The notes beneath the pieces are model-generated. The model was not told the DNA's origin and searched no databases. It saw only the letters and a list, made by a program, of their open reading frames with translations. Both the position numbers and the translations under genes were made by a program. This document shows, piece by piece, positions 17,187-28,700 of a DNA stretch of 44,865 bases. The stretch's first letter is position 1; each line of letters opens with the position of its first letter. The stretch is from Planctomycetota bacterium (GTDB lineage Bacteria; Planctomycetota; Planctomycetia; Pirellulales; UBA1268): assembly GCA_003669605.1 (NCBI GenBank), contig QWOP01000058.1, positions 1-44,865 on the forward strand, written 5' to 3'.

Positions 17187-18626
17187 TCACCGGACCCACA
17201 GCCTGCTCGACACCACCAGCATCGCCAGCGTGATCACCACCGCGCCGGCGATGTCGAGGAGGAGGCCGGCCCGCATCATGTCTTTGAGTGCGATCCGGCC
17301 GGTTCCGTAGACGATCGCATTGCAGGGGGTACTGACGGGCATCATAAAACCGAGGCTGGCGGCGAACGTGGCCGCCAGTGCTGCCGGGAGCGGGTCGCCG
17401 CCGCTGGCAGCCGCCAGTGCCATCGCCACCGGCACCACCATGTTGGCGCTGGCGGTGTTGCTTGTGAATTCGCTGGTGACCACGGCCACCAGCGTGGCCG
17501 CGGCCACCAAAGCCACTCCAGCTCCCGGCCCTGTCGGCAGCCAGGAGGTGAGGCTGGTGCCGATCGCTGCGGCCAAGCCGGTGGAGAAGGCGAGTTCACC
17601 GAGGGCCATCCCGCCTCCGTAAAGGAGGATGATCCCCCAGTCGATCCCCGCGGCCTCCTCCCAGGTCAAAGCGCGGCGCCCCAGACCGCCGGGGAGCACG
17701 AAGAGGAGGATCGCCCCTACCAGGGCAGCCACCCCTTCGGGCATGTGCCGCGCCATCCAAACAGAAACCGGATCCGCTGTCCCCAAAAGGAGCCCCAGCA
17801 GGCCGGGGAGCGTCCAAAGGATGACGGTGGTAGCGAAGGCGATCGCCGTCGACACCTGCCCTGTTGACCATTGGCCCAGTCGTGCCCGCTCCCGCGCCAC
17901 CAGCGATTTGACCCCCGGGAGGCTGTCGACTCCGGCTGGAAAGAGCCACGCGAGCACCGCCACCGCCACCGACGTCAGGACGACAGCGACCGGCACGCCG
18001 ATCGCACACCACGTCAGAAAAGAAATCTCGATTCCCAGTTCGGCGCGGATAAACGCCAGGCCGATGAGGTTTGGCGGCGTACCGATGGGGGTGGCCAAGC
18101 CCCCGATCGAGGCCGCAAACGCCACGCAGAGCAGCAGTCCGGTGGCGAAGCGCGGATCGAGAGCGCTTTTGCCGGGGGGCATTCCGTCGCCTGCCGGTGG
18201 CGATCCGGGCTCCTGGCCGGCATCCTCGATCGCCGCCAGGATGCCGACGGCAATCGCCACCATCATCGCGGTGGTAGCGGTGTTGGAGATGAAGGCGCTG
18301 ATCGTTGCCGAGACCAGTGCCACCGCCGCCATGATCCGGCGCGGTCGTTCTCCCACCCAGGGAACGCCGAGGACAGCGAACGCCAGCCGCCGGTCGAGAC
18401 CGTGGACGCGGATCGCCTCAGCGAGCATGAACGAGCCGATGAACAGAAACACCAGCGGTTCGGAGAAGGGGCGGAAAACCTCCTTCGCCGGAGCCACGCC
18501 AGCTACCACGCAGGCCACCACGCCGGCCAGCGCCGTCACTGGGAGCGGGAGGGCCTCGGTGACCCACAAGCCCACCACCCCCACGAGGATCACGGCCAAG
18601 CTCTGGGCCTCGGGGGTGAGTGGCAT
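17187..18626 (-). CDS. DASS/SLC13 family sodium:dicarboxylate or sulfate symporter
   Basis: Inner-membrane transporter of 479 residues with about eleven to thirteen hydrophobic helices. It has both family hallmark repeats: SNTATTAMM in the first half and SNTASANMVVP in the second, each the Ser-Asn-Thr motif that binds Na+ and carboxylate in VcINDY. GTPPNLIGLAF and PVSTPCNAIVYGTG are further family segments. The longer frame upstream runs through a terminator and the 3' end of ppdK, so the ATG at 18626 is the start. No Shine-Dalgarno sequence is seen. The start lies only ten bases after the T-run of the ppdK terminator, so its expression may depend on read-through. Substrate is probably a C4-dicarboxylate or sulfate; proximity to pyruvate phosphate dikinase favours carboxylates. 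Confidence 0.93.
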   Translation of the reverse strand: MPLTPEAQSLAVILVGVVGLWVTEALPLPVTALAGVVACVVAGVAPAKEVFRPFSEPLVFLFIGSFMLAEAIRVHGLDRRLAFAVLGVPWVGERPRRIMAAVALVSATISAFISNTATTAMMVAIAVGILAAIEDAGQEPGSPPAGDGMPPGKSALDPRFATGLLLCVAFAASIGGLATPIGTPPNLIGLAFIRAELGIEISFLTWCAIGVPVAVVLTSVAVAVLAWLFPAGVDSLPGVKSLVARERARLGQWSTGQVSTAIAFATTVILWTLPGLLGLLLGTADPVSVWMARHMPEGVAALVGAILLFVLPGGLGRRALTWEEAAGIDWGIILLYGGGMALGELAFSTGLAAAIGTSLTSWLPTGPGAGVALVAAATLVAVVTSEFTSNTASANMVVPVAMALAAASGGDPLPAALAATFAASLGFMMPVSTPCNAIVYGTGRIALKDMMRAGLLLDIAGAVVITLAMLVVSSRLWVR

Positions 18627-18635
18627 GGTATGTGT

Positions 18636-18673
18636 AAAAAAATTCCCCGGGGGAGCCCGCGCTCCCCCGGGGA
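18636..18673 (-). terminator. Intrinsic terminator of ppdK
   Basis: On the minus strand a 12-bp perfect stem (arms at 18661-18672 and 18645-18656, mostly CCCCGGGGGAGC and its complement) with a four-base loop is followed by AATTTTTTT. It begins 12 bases after the ppdK stop. It is the strongest terminator-like structure in the window. Confidence 0.93.
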
Positions 18674-18684
18674 CGAGAAAATTG

Positions 18685-21483
<2,799 letters not shown>

Positions 21484-21551
21484 GGGGGCGCTGTGACCTT
21501 TCGAGGTAGGGGAAACCAGCGGAGAAAAGGCGGAGAACCGCGTCGAATCTA

Positions 21552-21576
21552 CGTTGACGCTGGATGGGCGTCAACG
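21552..21576. promoter_or_regulatory. Perfect inverted repeat upstream of ppdK
   Basis: CGTTGACGC and its exact complement GCGTCAACG are separated by seven bases, 69 bases upstream of the ppdK start. It lacks a T-run, so an operator is more likely than a terminator for the upstream gldA-like gene. No regulator gene is adjacent. Confidence 0.5.
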
Positions 21577-21699
21577 CGGCGCCAAAGCGGTCTGCCGGCG
21601 CCGTGCGGAGGGGACTTTCGCCGGGAAAAACAGGCCGAACCCTCCGGGGCGACCAGGGGGCCCACGCGGGGGGGGCAGCGAACAGCGCCTCTGGAGCGG

Positions 21700-22839
21700 T
21701 CAGCCTCCGCGTTCCTCCTCGAGTCTTCCTGCCGCGTCGGCCCTGCGGATCGCTTTTTCGACCATGGCCGCCGTCACCGGAAACGGTTCGTTGTGCGTCA
21801 CTTCCCCAGGCTGGACCGCCCGCGTTGCGATCTGCGTGAGCATGGCCCCGTCGATGGCGCCGAGGCCGATCTGGCCGAGCGTGACCGGCAGCCCCACCGA
21901 CCGGCAGAAGCCGAGCACCTTCCCGATCTCTGTCGCCGGTGCGTCTTCGAGGAACAGCTGCGAGAGCGTTCCGAATGCCACCTTTTCCCCATGGAGCGCC
22001 CCATGGCAGCCAGGGGCCACGGTCAGACCATTGTGAATCCCATGCGCCGCCGCCAGCCCCGCCGACTCAAATCCCAGCCCCGAAAGAAGCGTGTTGGCCT
22101 CGACGATCCTCTCGAAAGCTCCCTTGTTGCTGGCCGTCAGCATGGCGGACCCGCCCCCCTCCCCCGCCCGATGGGCCGCGAGGGCTGCCGCGCCGTCGGC
22201 GAGGAGCGTGTTCCAGCAGAGTTCGGCAAGCGCTTGGGCTGCAAGGGTCGTCGTCCCCCCGCGGCTGTTGGCAGCGCCTGATCGGGCGCAGGCCCGGGCC
22301 TCAAACCACGTCGAGAGTGCGTCTCCCATCCCCGCCACGAGGTAGCGCTTTGGCGCCGCCAGAATCACATCGGTATCGACAAGCACCAGCGCCGGATTTC
22401 GCGGATGGAGCTGCACCTCCTCGACGACCCCCGCAGCGCTGTAGACGATCGAAATTGCACTGGTTGGTGCGTCGGTTGAGGCGATCGTCGGGCAGGAGAC
22501 GACTTCGAGGGCCAACTCCGCCGCCACCGCCCGTGCGGCATCGATCGCCTTGCCGCCACCGGCCCCGAGGACCGTCCGCGCCGAAAGCCCCGCCGCTGCG
22601 GCCACTCCCGCCGCGATCTCGCGCTTTGAACATTCGCCGCCGAAGGGATGCACCGCAAAGGCATAGCCCATTGCGGTCAGCGATCGCTCCCACGATGCTC
22701 CGAGCTGACGGCGCGCCGAACCGCCGGCGATCAGGAGCACTGGCCCTTCCAGCCCCAGTCGCCGGATCTCTGATCCAAGGAGGCCCGTCACTCCCGCCCC
22801 TTGGAGATACCGCGACGGCCCCGCGAAGACCTGTGCCAT
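21700..22839 (-). CDS. GldA-like iron-containing dehydrogenase (glycerol dehydrogenase family)
   Basis: NAD-dependent polyol dehydrogenase of 379 residues, with the group III metal-dependent alcohol dehydrogenase fold. Motifs include VLGAGGGKAIDAARA (nucleotide binding), CPTIASTDAPTSAISIVYS, and AAPKRYLVAGMGDALSTWFEA, closely matching glycerol dehydrogenase GldA. HGIHNGL near the C-terminal half supplies a metal-ligand His. The ATG at 22839 is preferred because GGAG lies upstream; a TTG two codons earlier is the alternative. It follows the ABC/CPBP/receptor fusion gene by only 29 bases and is probably the last gene of that operon. Related members also act on glycerol-1-phosphate, so the substrate is not certain. 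Confidence 0.88.
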   Translation of the reverse strand: MAQVFAGPSRYLQGAGVTGLLGSEIRRLGLEGPVLLIAGGSARRQLGASWERSLTAMGYAFAVHPFGGECSKREIAAGVAAAAGLSARTVLGAGGGKAIDAARAVAAELALEVVSCPTIASTDAPTSAISIVYSAAGVVEEVQLHPRNPALVLVDTDVILAAPKRYLVAGMGDALSTWFEARACARSGAANSRGGTTTLAAQALAELCWNTLLADGAAALAAHRAGEGGGSAMLTASNKGAFERIVEANTLLSGLGFESAGLAAAHGIHNGLTVAPGCHGALHGEKVAFGTLSQLFLEDAPATEIGKVLGFCRSVGLPVTLGQIGLGAIDGAMLTQIATRAVQPGEVTHNEPFPVTAAMVEKAIRRADAAGRLEEERGG

Positions 22840-22868
22840 GTCCAAAACTCCGTGAGAGGTCCTGCCCG

Positions 22869-25800
22869 CTACTCCGACGTGCCCAGCCAGCGGTCGATGA
22901 TGGTGTCGATTGCACCATCCTCCTTCATCGTGAGGATCACCGCGTTGATGCGCTCGCGGAGCGGGCTGCCTGTCGGCAAGACGATTCCGAAATCGAGCGA
23001 TTCAAACACCGGCCCGACGAGACGGTAGTCTGACCGACCAGGCCGCGAGATCGCATGCCGCAGTGTCTGGTTTTCGGCGATCACGGCCTCCGCGTCACCG
23101 GCGTCGACCGCCACGAAGACCTCGTCGAGCGTGCGGAACTCCAGCGGAATCCCCCCCCGCGATCGGATTGCCGGTCCACCGACACCGCTGGCCTGGGTGC
23201 CGATGACACGCGCTGCGATGTCACGCGGTCCGCGGATCGTGCCACCGATCCGCTCGGCCGTCAGCGTGGCCGCAAGTGCTCCGGTAAACAAGGCGATGAG
23301 CACCGTCCCGACGAGCATCCACACCGTCGCCAGGATTCGCCCCGGCACCGTGTCGACATGTTTGTCATCGCAGCCGCTGGCGATCAGCGTGCTGATTCCC
23401 CACCAGGTGCCCTCCCACACGCCGCGCTGCCAGGAAGTGGGGAAGCTCTTGGCGTTGACGCCCCGTTCGCACCACCAGAGGAGGTGGCCGATGAGCACCG
23501 TCAAGACCGCGAGGAGGAGGATCAACCGCAGCGCGTCGGCAGTGAAGAGGATCGACAGCGCCCCGAGCCAGGGGTCGTCGGAAGTCTTTCGGATCGCGAT
23601 CCGCAGCCCGGAATGGAATACCGAGTGGGTGAAGTCAAAGAGATCCTCGCGTTCCCGGGTCATCGCCACCGACCCGAGGAACAGATCGACCTCCCCCTGC
23701 CGCACCGATTCCAGGGCCTCGCGGATGGAGTCGCGGGGAACGTATTGGCTGACGACTCCCAACCGGAGGGAGAGGTCTTCCCACATCGCGGCCGCAGGGC
23801 CGGTCGGCGCGCCCTCAACGACGTCAAGCGACACCCCGACCGGAGCGATGGCCACCCGCCACGTTTCCTCTCCCCTGCCCTCACTGGCGACCAGACCACC
23901 TCCTACCAGGCTCGTGACGAGCAACGCCGTCTGGAGTGAGGCCCGGTGGCGGCCACGCGTCGAGACCGCCACGAGTGTCGCGCCGACACCGAGAGAGCCC
24001 AGGGCCGCCAGCAGCATCCCGGGCGGGAGCCGCGTCGACTCCCCGGTCGCCAAGTCGCTCAAACCCCCATCTGCCACCCCGCTCCCAGCCAGCGCCACCA
24101 GCAGCAGCGGCATGCTGTTGTGCGCTGCGTGGAGGACGATCGAGGGGAGGATGCTCCCGGTGGCCACGCGGAGGCAGCCCGCCACAAGCCCGAGGGAGAA
24201 CGTCGCCGGCATGCGCTCTGGCAGCAGATGCGCGACTGCAAACAGCAGCGCCTGGGTGACCACCGCAGCGGCCAGACGCCTCCCTGAGGGCTTGTCACCA
24301 GCGAGGCCTGATTGCACCCACCCCCGGAAGAGGAGTTCTTCGGCCACCGATGGAAGGAGGGCCATCAGCGTCCACGAGATCCACCACGGATACTGCTGGA
24401 TCAGGCCGATGAGGCGTGCGGAGAGGCTGCGGATCGCCGGGGAGACCTCCGTTCCACCAACCGCCAGCATGATGGCGGCCGACGTCACGAACAGTCCGGC
24501 ACCGAGCAGCGCCGCCCCCACAGCCGAAAGGAGCGTCTTGGTCCACTGCGCGGGCAGCGCGAGGCCCAGCGTCTGCCTGATTGCGACCCGCTGCCAACAG
24601 AGCATTGCCAATAGCGGAAGCACCACCGCGATTCCCTGATGCACCGGAATGCCGAGGAGGAGGTTTGTGGGGGTGAAAGCCTGCACATACCACAGGCCCG
24701 CCAAGCCGGCCACGACTGGCACGACCGCCTGGAACACGCTGGGCACCATCCGCGGGGCAGGCCGGGCAAGCACGCCGCTGGCAGCGTCGGGGCCGCGGAA
24801 GAGGATCTCCTCGTCGGTGAGGAGCTGGGCTGTCCCCTTGAGCAGGAGCCATGTGAGGGCGGCTGACGAAAAGAGCGACAGCACCAGCGGTAGCAGGGTG
24901 TGGATGATCCCCACCGCGGCGTCGCTCGATCCAGCGCCACTGAGGGCGTCGCGGGAGAGCATCACTTGGCCGGTGAATGGCACCAGCGCCAAGGCGCCGT
25001 CGCCACGAAGGCCTGGTACGAGCGCCATCCCGGCCAGCGCCGCCACCAAGAGGATGACTGGAGTGAGCGTGTTTTGCGCCTCCTTGCCGCTCCTTGAGGC
25101 CGTGGTCACCGCCAGGCAGGTGGCCGCGGCAATCGCTGCCAATCCCACGAACGCCACGATCGTCACCGCCGCACCGACGCCGAGCGACGGGAGCCGCGAG
25201 GCCGCCCCGGCGGGGAGGTAACGCAGCCCCACGGTGCTGGTGAGGGCGATCGACAGGCAGTTTGCCGCGAGCGTCGCCAGCGTGACTGCGTAGACAGCGA
25301 GGAACTTCCCAAACACGATGCTCCCGCTGCTGCAGGGGGCCATGAGGAGTGTCTCGATCGTGCCCCGTTCCTTCTCGCCGGCGATGGCGTCGATGGCCGG
25401 ATAAAAAGCACCTGTCATGGTGAGCACAGCCAGCAGCACGAGGATCGCTCCGGAGAGCGTGGGGAGGAGGTTTTCAGTGGCCACCGACTGCGGTCCGGTC
25501 GGCTCGCCAAGATAGCGGAGGTTGATCGGTCGCAGGAGGGTGCGTGGCAGTCCGGCAGCGGCGATCCGTCGGCTGCGCGATTCCTCGGCGACGCGAAGCA
25601 TCACGGCAGTGAACTGCTCGCGCGCCCGGCGGTCGAGGCTCCGGGTCATCGGCAGTTGGACCACGATCTCGGCGGTGCCTGGCTGGTCGAGTGCGGCCAT
25701 CAGGCCGGCGGGCACCAGCAGCCAGGCGTCGGCGGCGCCAGACTCAATCGCTGCCCGCGCGCTGTCAGGATCGGCAATGAGGGAGGCGACCCCCGACGGC

Positions 25801-26108
25801 CAGGCCGTTCCGGTTGCCGTCTCGGGGCGTCCAAGGTCGACAGCCTCGCCGATCCGCTCTGCCAGTCTGGGGGCGTCGGGGCCGCTGATCGCCAGGCGGA
25901 GTTGCGTTGGCGCCTGCCGCGACTCGAGGTCGGTGACGGCTGTCCGCACCCCCAGGGCGCTGGAGAGGGCCACCAGCGGATAGGTGACCATAGGGAGGAG
26001 GAGGGTGACAAACAGCGTCCGCCGGTCGCGGACGAATTCAAGCAGGTCGCGGCGGGCGATCGCCACTGCCGCCCGGAGCCCGCCGATGCCGTGCCCAGAA
26101 TCGTTCAT
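22869..26108 (-). CDS. Fusion of ABC-2 permease, CPBP intramembrane protease and ionotropic-receptor-like channel module
   Basis: One continuous frame of 1079 residues. Residues 1-430 are a NatB-like ABC-2 permease: a first helix near 32-52, a large extracytoplasmic loop, then helices from about 215 onward (EKERGTIETLLMAPCSS). Residues about 450-710 are a CPBP/CAAX-type protease with all three motifs: EELLFRG (Glu590, Glu591, Arg595), FAVAH (Phe623, His627) and HAAHN (His660, Asn664). After two more hydrophobic segments (about 700-745), residues 750-840 form a solute-binding lobe of the SBP_bac_3 type (MTREREDLFDFTHSVF). A helix, a re-entrant pore-like segment (GTWWGISTLIASGCDDKHVD, Cys913) and another helix follow, then the second lobe to the end, the order of GluR0-type receptors. 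The start overlaps the ATPase gene stop (ATGA). Permease-CPBP fusions are known in Planctomycetes; I do not know the receptor fusion. A lost stop between two genes is the main alternative. Confidence 0.85.
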   Translation of the reverse strand: MNDSGHGIGGLRAAVAIARRDLLEFVRDRRTLFVTLLLPMVTYPLVALSSALGVRTAVTDLESRQAPTQLRLAISGPDAPRLAERIGEAVDLGRPETATGTAWPSGVASLIADPDSARAAIESGAADAWLLVPAGLMAALDQPGTAEIVVQLPMTRSLDRRAREQFTAVMLRVAEESRSRRIAAAGLPRTLLRPINLRYLGEPTGPQSVATENLLPTLSGAILVLLAVLTMTGAFYPAIDAIAGEKERGTIETLLMAPCSSGSIVFGKFLAVYAVTLATLAANCLSIALTSTVGLRYLPAGAASRLPSLGVGAAVTIVAFVGLAAIAAATCLAVTTASRSGKEAQNTLTPVILLVAALAGMALVPGLRGDGALALVPFTGQVMLSRDALSGAGSSDAAVGIIHTLLPLVLSLFSSAALTWLLLKGTAQLLTDEEILFRGPDAASGVLARPAPRMVPSVFQAVVPVVAGLAGLWYVQAFTPTNLLLGIPVHQGIAVVLPLLAMLCWQRVAIRQTLGLALPAQWTKTLLSAVGAALLGAGLFVTSAAIMLAVGGTEVSPAIRSLSARLIGLIQQYPWWISWTLMALLPSVAEELLFRGWVQSGLAGDKPSGRRLAAAVVTQALLFAVAHLLPERMPATFSLGLVAGCLRVATGSILPSIVLHAAHNSMPLLLVALAGSGVADGGLSDLATGESTRLPPGMLLAALGSLGVGATLVAVSTRGRHRASLQTALLVTSLVGGGLVASEGRGEETWRVAIAPVGVSLDVVEGAPTGPAAAMWEDLSLRLGVVSQYVPRDSIREALESVRQGEVDLFLGSVAMTREREDLFDFTHSVFHSGLRIAIRKTSDDPWLGALSILFTADALRLILLLAVLTVLIGHLLWWCERGVNAKSFPTSWQRGVWEGTWWGISTLIASGCDDKHVDTVPGRILATVWMLVGTVLIALFTGALAATLTAERIGGTIRGPRDIAARVIGTQASGVGGPAIRSRGGIPLEFRTLDEVFVAVDAGDAEAVIAENQTLRHAISRPGRSDYRLVGPVFESLDFGIVLPTGSPLRERINAVILTMKEDGAIDTIIDRWLGTSE

Positions 26109-26842
26109 GCCGGCTCCGCCCCGGCCACGGCCGCGAAAAACGCCTCCTCGAGCCCGGCATGACCTGCCACCAGCGCTTCCCGGGTGCCGGCAGCGACGAC
26201 GCGGCCGCCATGAATGATCACAAAGCGGTCGCAGCGGGCCTCGATCTCGTGGAGGCGGTGGGTGGAGAGGAGGATCGCCCGCCCGCTGCCGCGCAGCTCT
26301 GCCAGGAAGCCGAGCAGATCGCGCGAGCCGAGCACGTCGAGGGCGCTGGTCGGTTCATCGAGGACCATCGCCGGCGGATCGTGGACCAGGGCCCGCCCCA
26401 CGCTCACCCGCTGCCGTTGCCCCGACGACAGCCGGCCGGCGGGGCGGTCGGCGCAGGAGGTGAGGTCGAGGATCCCGAGCAGGGATTCCACCCGCGTTTC
26501 AAGCACGCCGTCTGACAGTCCATGCAGCCGCGCGAAGGAGCGGAGGATCTCGCGGGGGGTGAGCCGGTCGGGGACTCCGGTGGTGGCCGAGACGTAGCCG
26601 AGTTGCCGGCGGGCACCGACGGGATCGGCGACCACGTCGCAGCCCCCCACCCGAGCCGTGCCAGACGTGGGGCGCAGCAGCGTCGCGAGCATCCGCAGGG
26701 TCGTTGTCTTGCCGGCGCCGTTGGCGCCCAAGAGCCCCACCATCTCCCCTGCCCTGACGGCAAACGACACCCCCTCGACCGCCCGGACGATCCGGCCATC
26801 CCCTGCCCGGTAGTGCTTCACGAGGTCAACGACGTCGATCAC
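26105..26842 (-). CDS. ABC transporter ATP-binding protein (NatA-like), pair 3
   Basis: Cytoplasmic ATPase subunit of 245 residues. Walker A GANGAGKT is at 39-46, signature LSSGQ at 138-142 and Walker B MVLDEPTS near 159-166, followed by the H-loop in STHRLHE. It starts at GTG 26842, one base after the preceding permease stop, with GGAGAG upstream. Its stop overlaps the start of the large fusion permease by four bases, so the fusion protein is its direct partner. NatAB-type systems export Na+ or other small substrates, but exporters of this class vary widely. Confidence 0.95.
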   Translation of the reverse strand: MIDVVDLVKHYRAGDGRIVRAVEGVSFAVRAGEMVGLLGANGAGKTTTLRMLATLLRPTSGTARVGGCDVVADPVGARRQLGYVSATTGVPDRLTPREILRSFARLHGLSDGVLETRVESLLGILDLTSCADRPAGRLSSGQRQRVSVGRALVHDPPAMVLDEPTSALDVLGSRDLLGFLAELRGSGRAILLSTHRLHEIEARCDRFVIIHGGRVVAAGTREALVAGHAGLEEAFFAAVAGAEPA

Positions 26843-26843
26843 G

Positions 26844-27683
26844 TCAGCTCTCCTCGCTGGGGGGGAACTGCCGCCACTCGAGGATCAGCACGGCGACCAG
26901 CAGCAACACCGCGGCGAGGATGAAGACCGCCGTGACCTGGATCCATGGCGGGTTAGTGTCGATGAGGAGCTGCATCTGGATGGGGACTTCCCGTCGCCAG
27001 CCCATCCATTTGACCAGCAGGCTGCGGAGCCTTAACGAAACGGTGAGTTGGTTGATTACGGCGGGGATGAACCCGGCGAGATACTCGACGACCAGGGCCA
27101 CGCCCACGCTCGCCACCAGCGCCCGCTTGGGCACGATCACCGCCGGGAGGGCAAACAGCGCCCCGCGCCCGATGCACGAGAGGAGAATCAGCCCTATCAA
27201 GACCGGGGCAAGCGAAGTGCCGTCGCGGATCACTCCCAGCAGGAGGGCAACGATCAAGGCAGACATCGCCACAGCCGCCGTCCAGCCGATGGCGGCAAGA
27301 TAGGTGCCCAAGAGCAGCGATCGCCGTCCACCGGGGCGGACGGCAACGTGCACCCACGTCCCCCGCTCCAGTTCGTCGGCGACGGCCGGGCACATCGTCA
27401 TCAGCAATCCAAGCATGCACACCGCCTCGGGGATGAGTGCATAGAGGATCATCGCCCCGGCCTCGCGGCTGAGGCGGTCTTCCGAGATCGACTCAGCCGC
27501 CCACAGGACCGCCGCCGGGAAGACGACCCCGAGCGCCGCCAGCGCGAGCCGGGGCGGAGTGAGCAGCCGGCCGATCTGGAATCGCGCCACCGCCAGCACC
27601 GACCACAGCGGCCAGAGACCGCCGCGGTCGGCGGCGGGCATGGCATCTGGGGGGATTGTGTTGACGGTGTTGATGGTGGTCAT
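26844..27683 (-). CDS. ABC-2 type transporter permease, pair 2
   Basis: Membrane subunit of 279 residues with about six hydrophobic helices and the segment CPAVADELERGTWVHVAVRPGGRRS, typical of ABC-2 permeases in which a cytoplasmic E-RG-W/T motif follows the second helix. The open frame extends upstream, but the ATG at 27683 overlaps the preceding ATPase stop (ATGA) and is chosen; an internal ATG 14 codons later is possible. It pairs with the ATPase ending at 27680. Substrate unknown. Confidence 0.87.
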   Translation of the reverse strand: MTTINTVNTIPPDAMPAADRGGLWPLWSVLAVARFQIGRLLTPPRLALAALGVVFPAAVLWAAESISEDRLSREAGAMILYALIPEAVCMLGLLMTMCPAVADELERGTWVHVAVRPGGRRSLLLGTYLAAIGWTAAVAMSALIVALLLGVIRDGTSLAPVLIGLILLSCIGRGALFALPAVIVPKRALVASVGVALVVEYLAGFIPAVINQLTVSLRLRSLLVKWMGWRREVPIQMQLLIDTNPPWIQVTAVFILAAVLLLVAVLILEWRQFPPSEES

Positions 27684-28609
27684 GGTGCCACTCCCCGGTG
27701 CAATTGCACCAGCCGGCCGAAGATCCCCTCCAGGGAGCGGTCGCCGGGAATCAGTTCCCGGACGAGGATCCCCTCCTCTCGGGCTGTGATACCGATCCGC
27801 TCGGCCATCTGCTGCGGATGGCGGGTGCCGACCACAAAGGTGTCGTCGCCGATGAATCGCAGCGTGTCTACGCCAGGGTTTCGGCACGCCACCTCCGCCA
27901 ACCGCCGGGCGTTGGTGGAGACCACACGGACCTCCGAGGGGAGGGTGTCGATCAGCCGGCGGAGTTCCTCTACCGGACCGCTGGCAACGAGCCGGCCCCC
28001 GAGGATCACCGCCAGGCCGGCGTGCAATGCTTCCACCTCGTGGAGCAGATGGCTGGCGACCAGCAGGCTGCGGGTCTGCGACCAGGCGCGGACGAGTTCG
28101 ACCAGTTCGTATCGGGCGACGGGATCGAGCCCGTCGAAAGGTTCATCGAGGACGAGCAGATCGGGGTCGTGAGCGATGGCGCCGGCAAGTTTTGCCCGCT
28201 GCCGCATCCCCTTGGAAAGTGTCCCCAGCGGACGTCGGGAGGCTTCGTCCAGTCCCACCTGTTCCAGCGCCCGCCGGGCGCGGATGGCGGCGGCTGCCGG
28301 GGTGAACCCCGAGAGTTGCACGAGGTAGCGGACCCATTCCTGCGGCGTGGCATTCCGCTCAGTGAGATCGGAGGCGGGGCAGAAACCGATCCGCCGCAGC
28401 ACGCGGGCGTTGAAGAACGGCCGCTCGCCGAAGACCAGCACTGTTCCCATCGAGGGCCGCAACTGTCCGGTGACGAGCCCGAGGAACGTCGTCTTGCCGG
28501 CGCCGTTGGGGCCTAAGAGTCCGTAGGCCCCGGTGCCCAATTCAACAGTCACGTCGTTGACGCCGATCACGGAGCCGTAGAGCTTCGTGACATGAGTAAG
28601 TGCGATCAT
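27680..28609 (-). CDS. ABC transporter ATP-binding protein, pair 2
   Basis: ATPase of 309 residues with Walker A GPNGAGKT at 33-40, signature LSKGMRQRAKLAGAI, Walker B LLVLDEPFDGLDP and a C-terminal regulatory domain of about 90 residues after the core. The ATG at 28609 begins the family sequence MIALTHVTKLYG; upstream frame extension lacks similarity. It lies 91 bases after the pair-1 permease stop, the widest gap in this operon, where a secondary promoter could sit. Its stop overlaps the start of its permease. It resembles ATPases of planctomycete ABC-2 clusters with several consecutive pairs. Confidence 0.94.
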   Translation of the reverse strand: MIALTHVTKLYGSVIGVNDVTVELGTGAYGLLGPNGAGKTTFLGLVTGQLRPSMGTVLVFGERPFFNARVLRRIGFCPASDLTERNATPQEWVRYLVQLSGFTPAAAAIRARRALEQVGLDEASRRPLGTLSKGMRQRAKLAGAIAHDPDLLVLDEPFDGLDPVARYELVELVRAWSQTRSLLVASHLLHEVEALHAGLAVILGGRLVASGPVEELRRLIDTLPSEVRVVSTNARRLAEVACRNPGVDTLRFIGDDTFVVGTRHPQQMAERIGITAREEGILVRELIPGDRSLEGIFGRLVQLHRGVAP

Positions 28610-28700
28610 ACGATCTCGGAGCAGTGGCTGCGGTGCGGCGATCGAGGGAGGAAAGAGAGCGTCGCGGAGAAGGAAAGGAAGGGACGGTGCGGCGGAATGG

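Noticed and set aside
23131..24639. 502-codon plus-strand frame opposite the fusion gene
   Set aside because: Ser/Arg/Pro-rich shadow with no motif, while the minus strand holds three recognisable domains.
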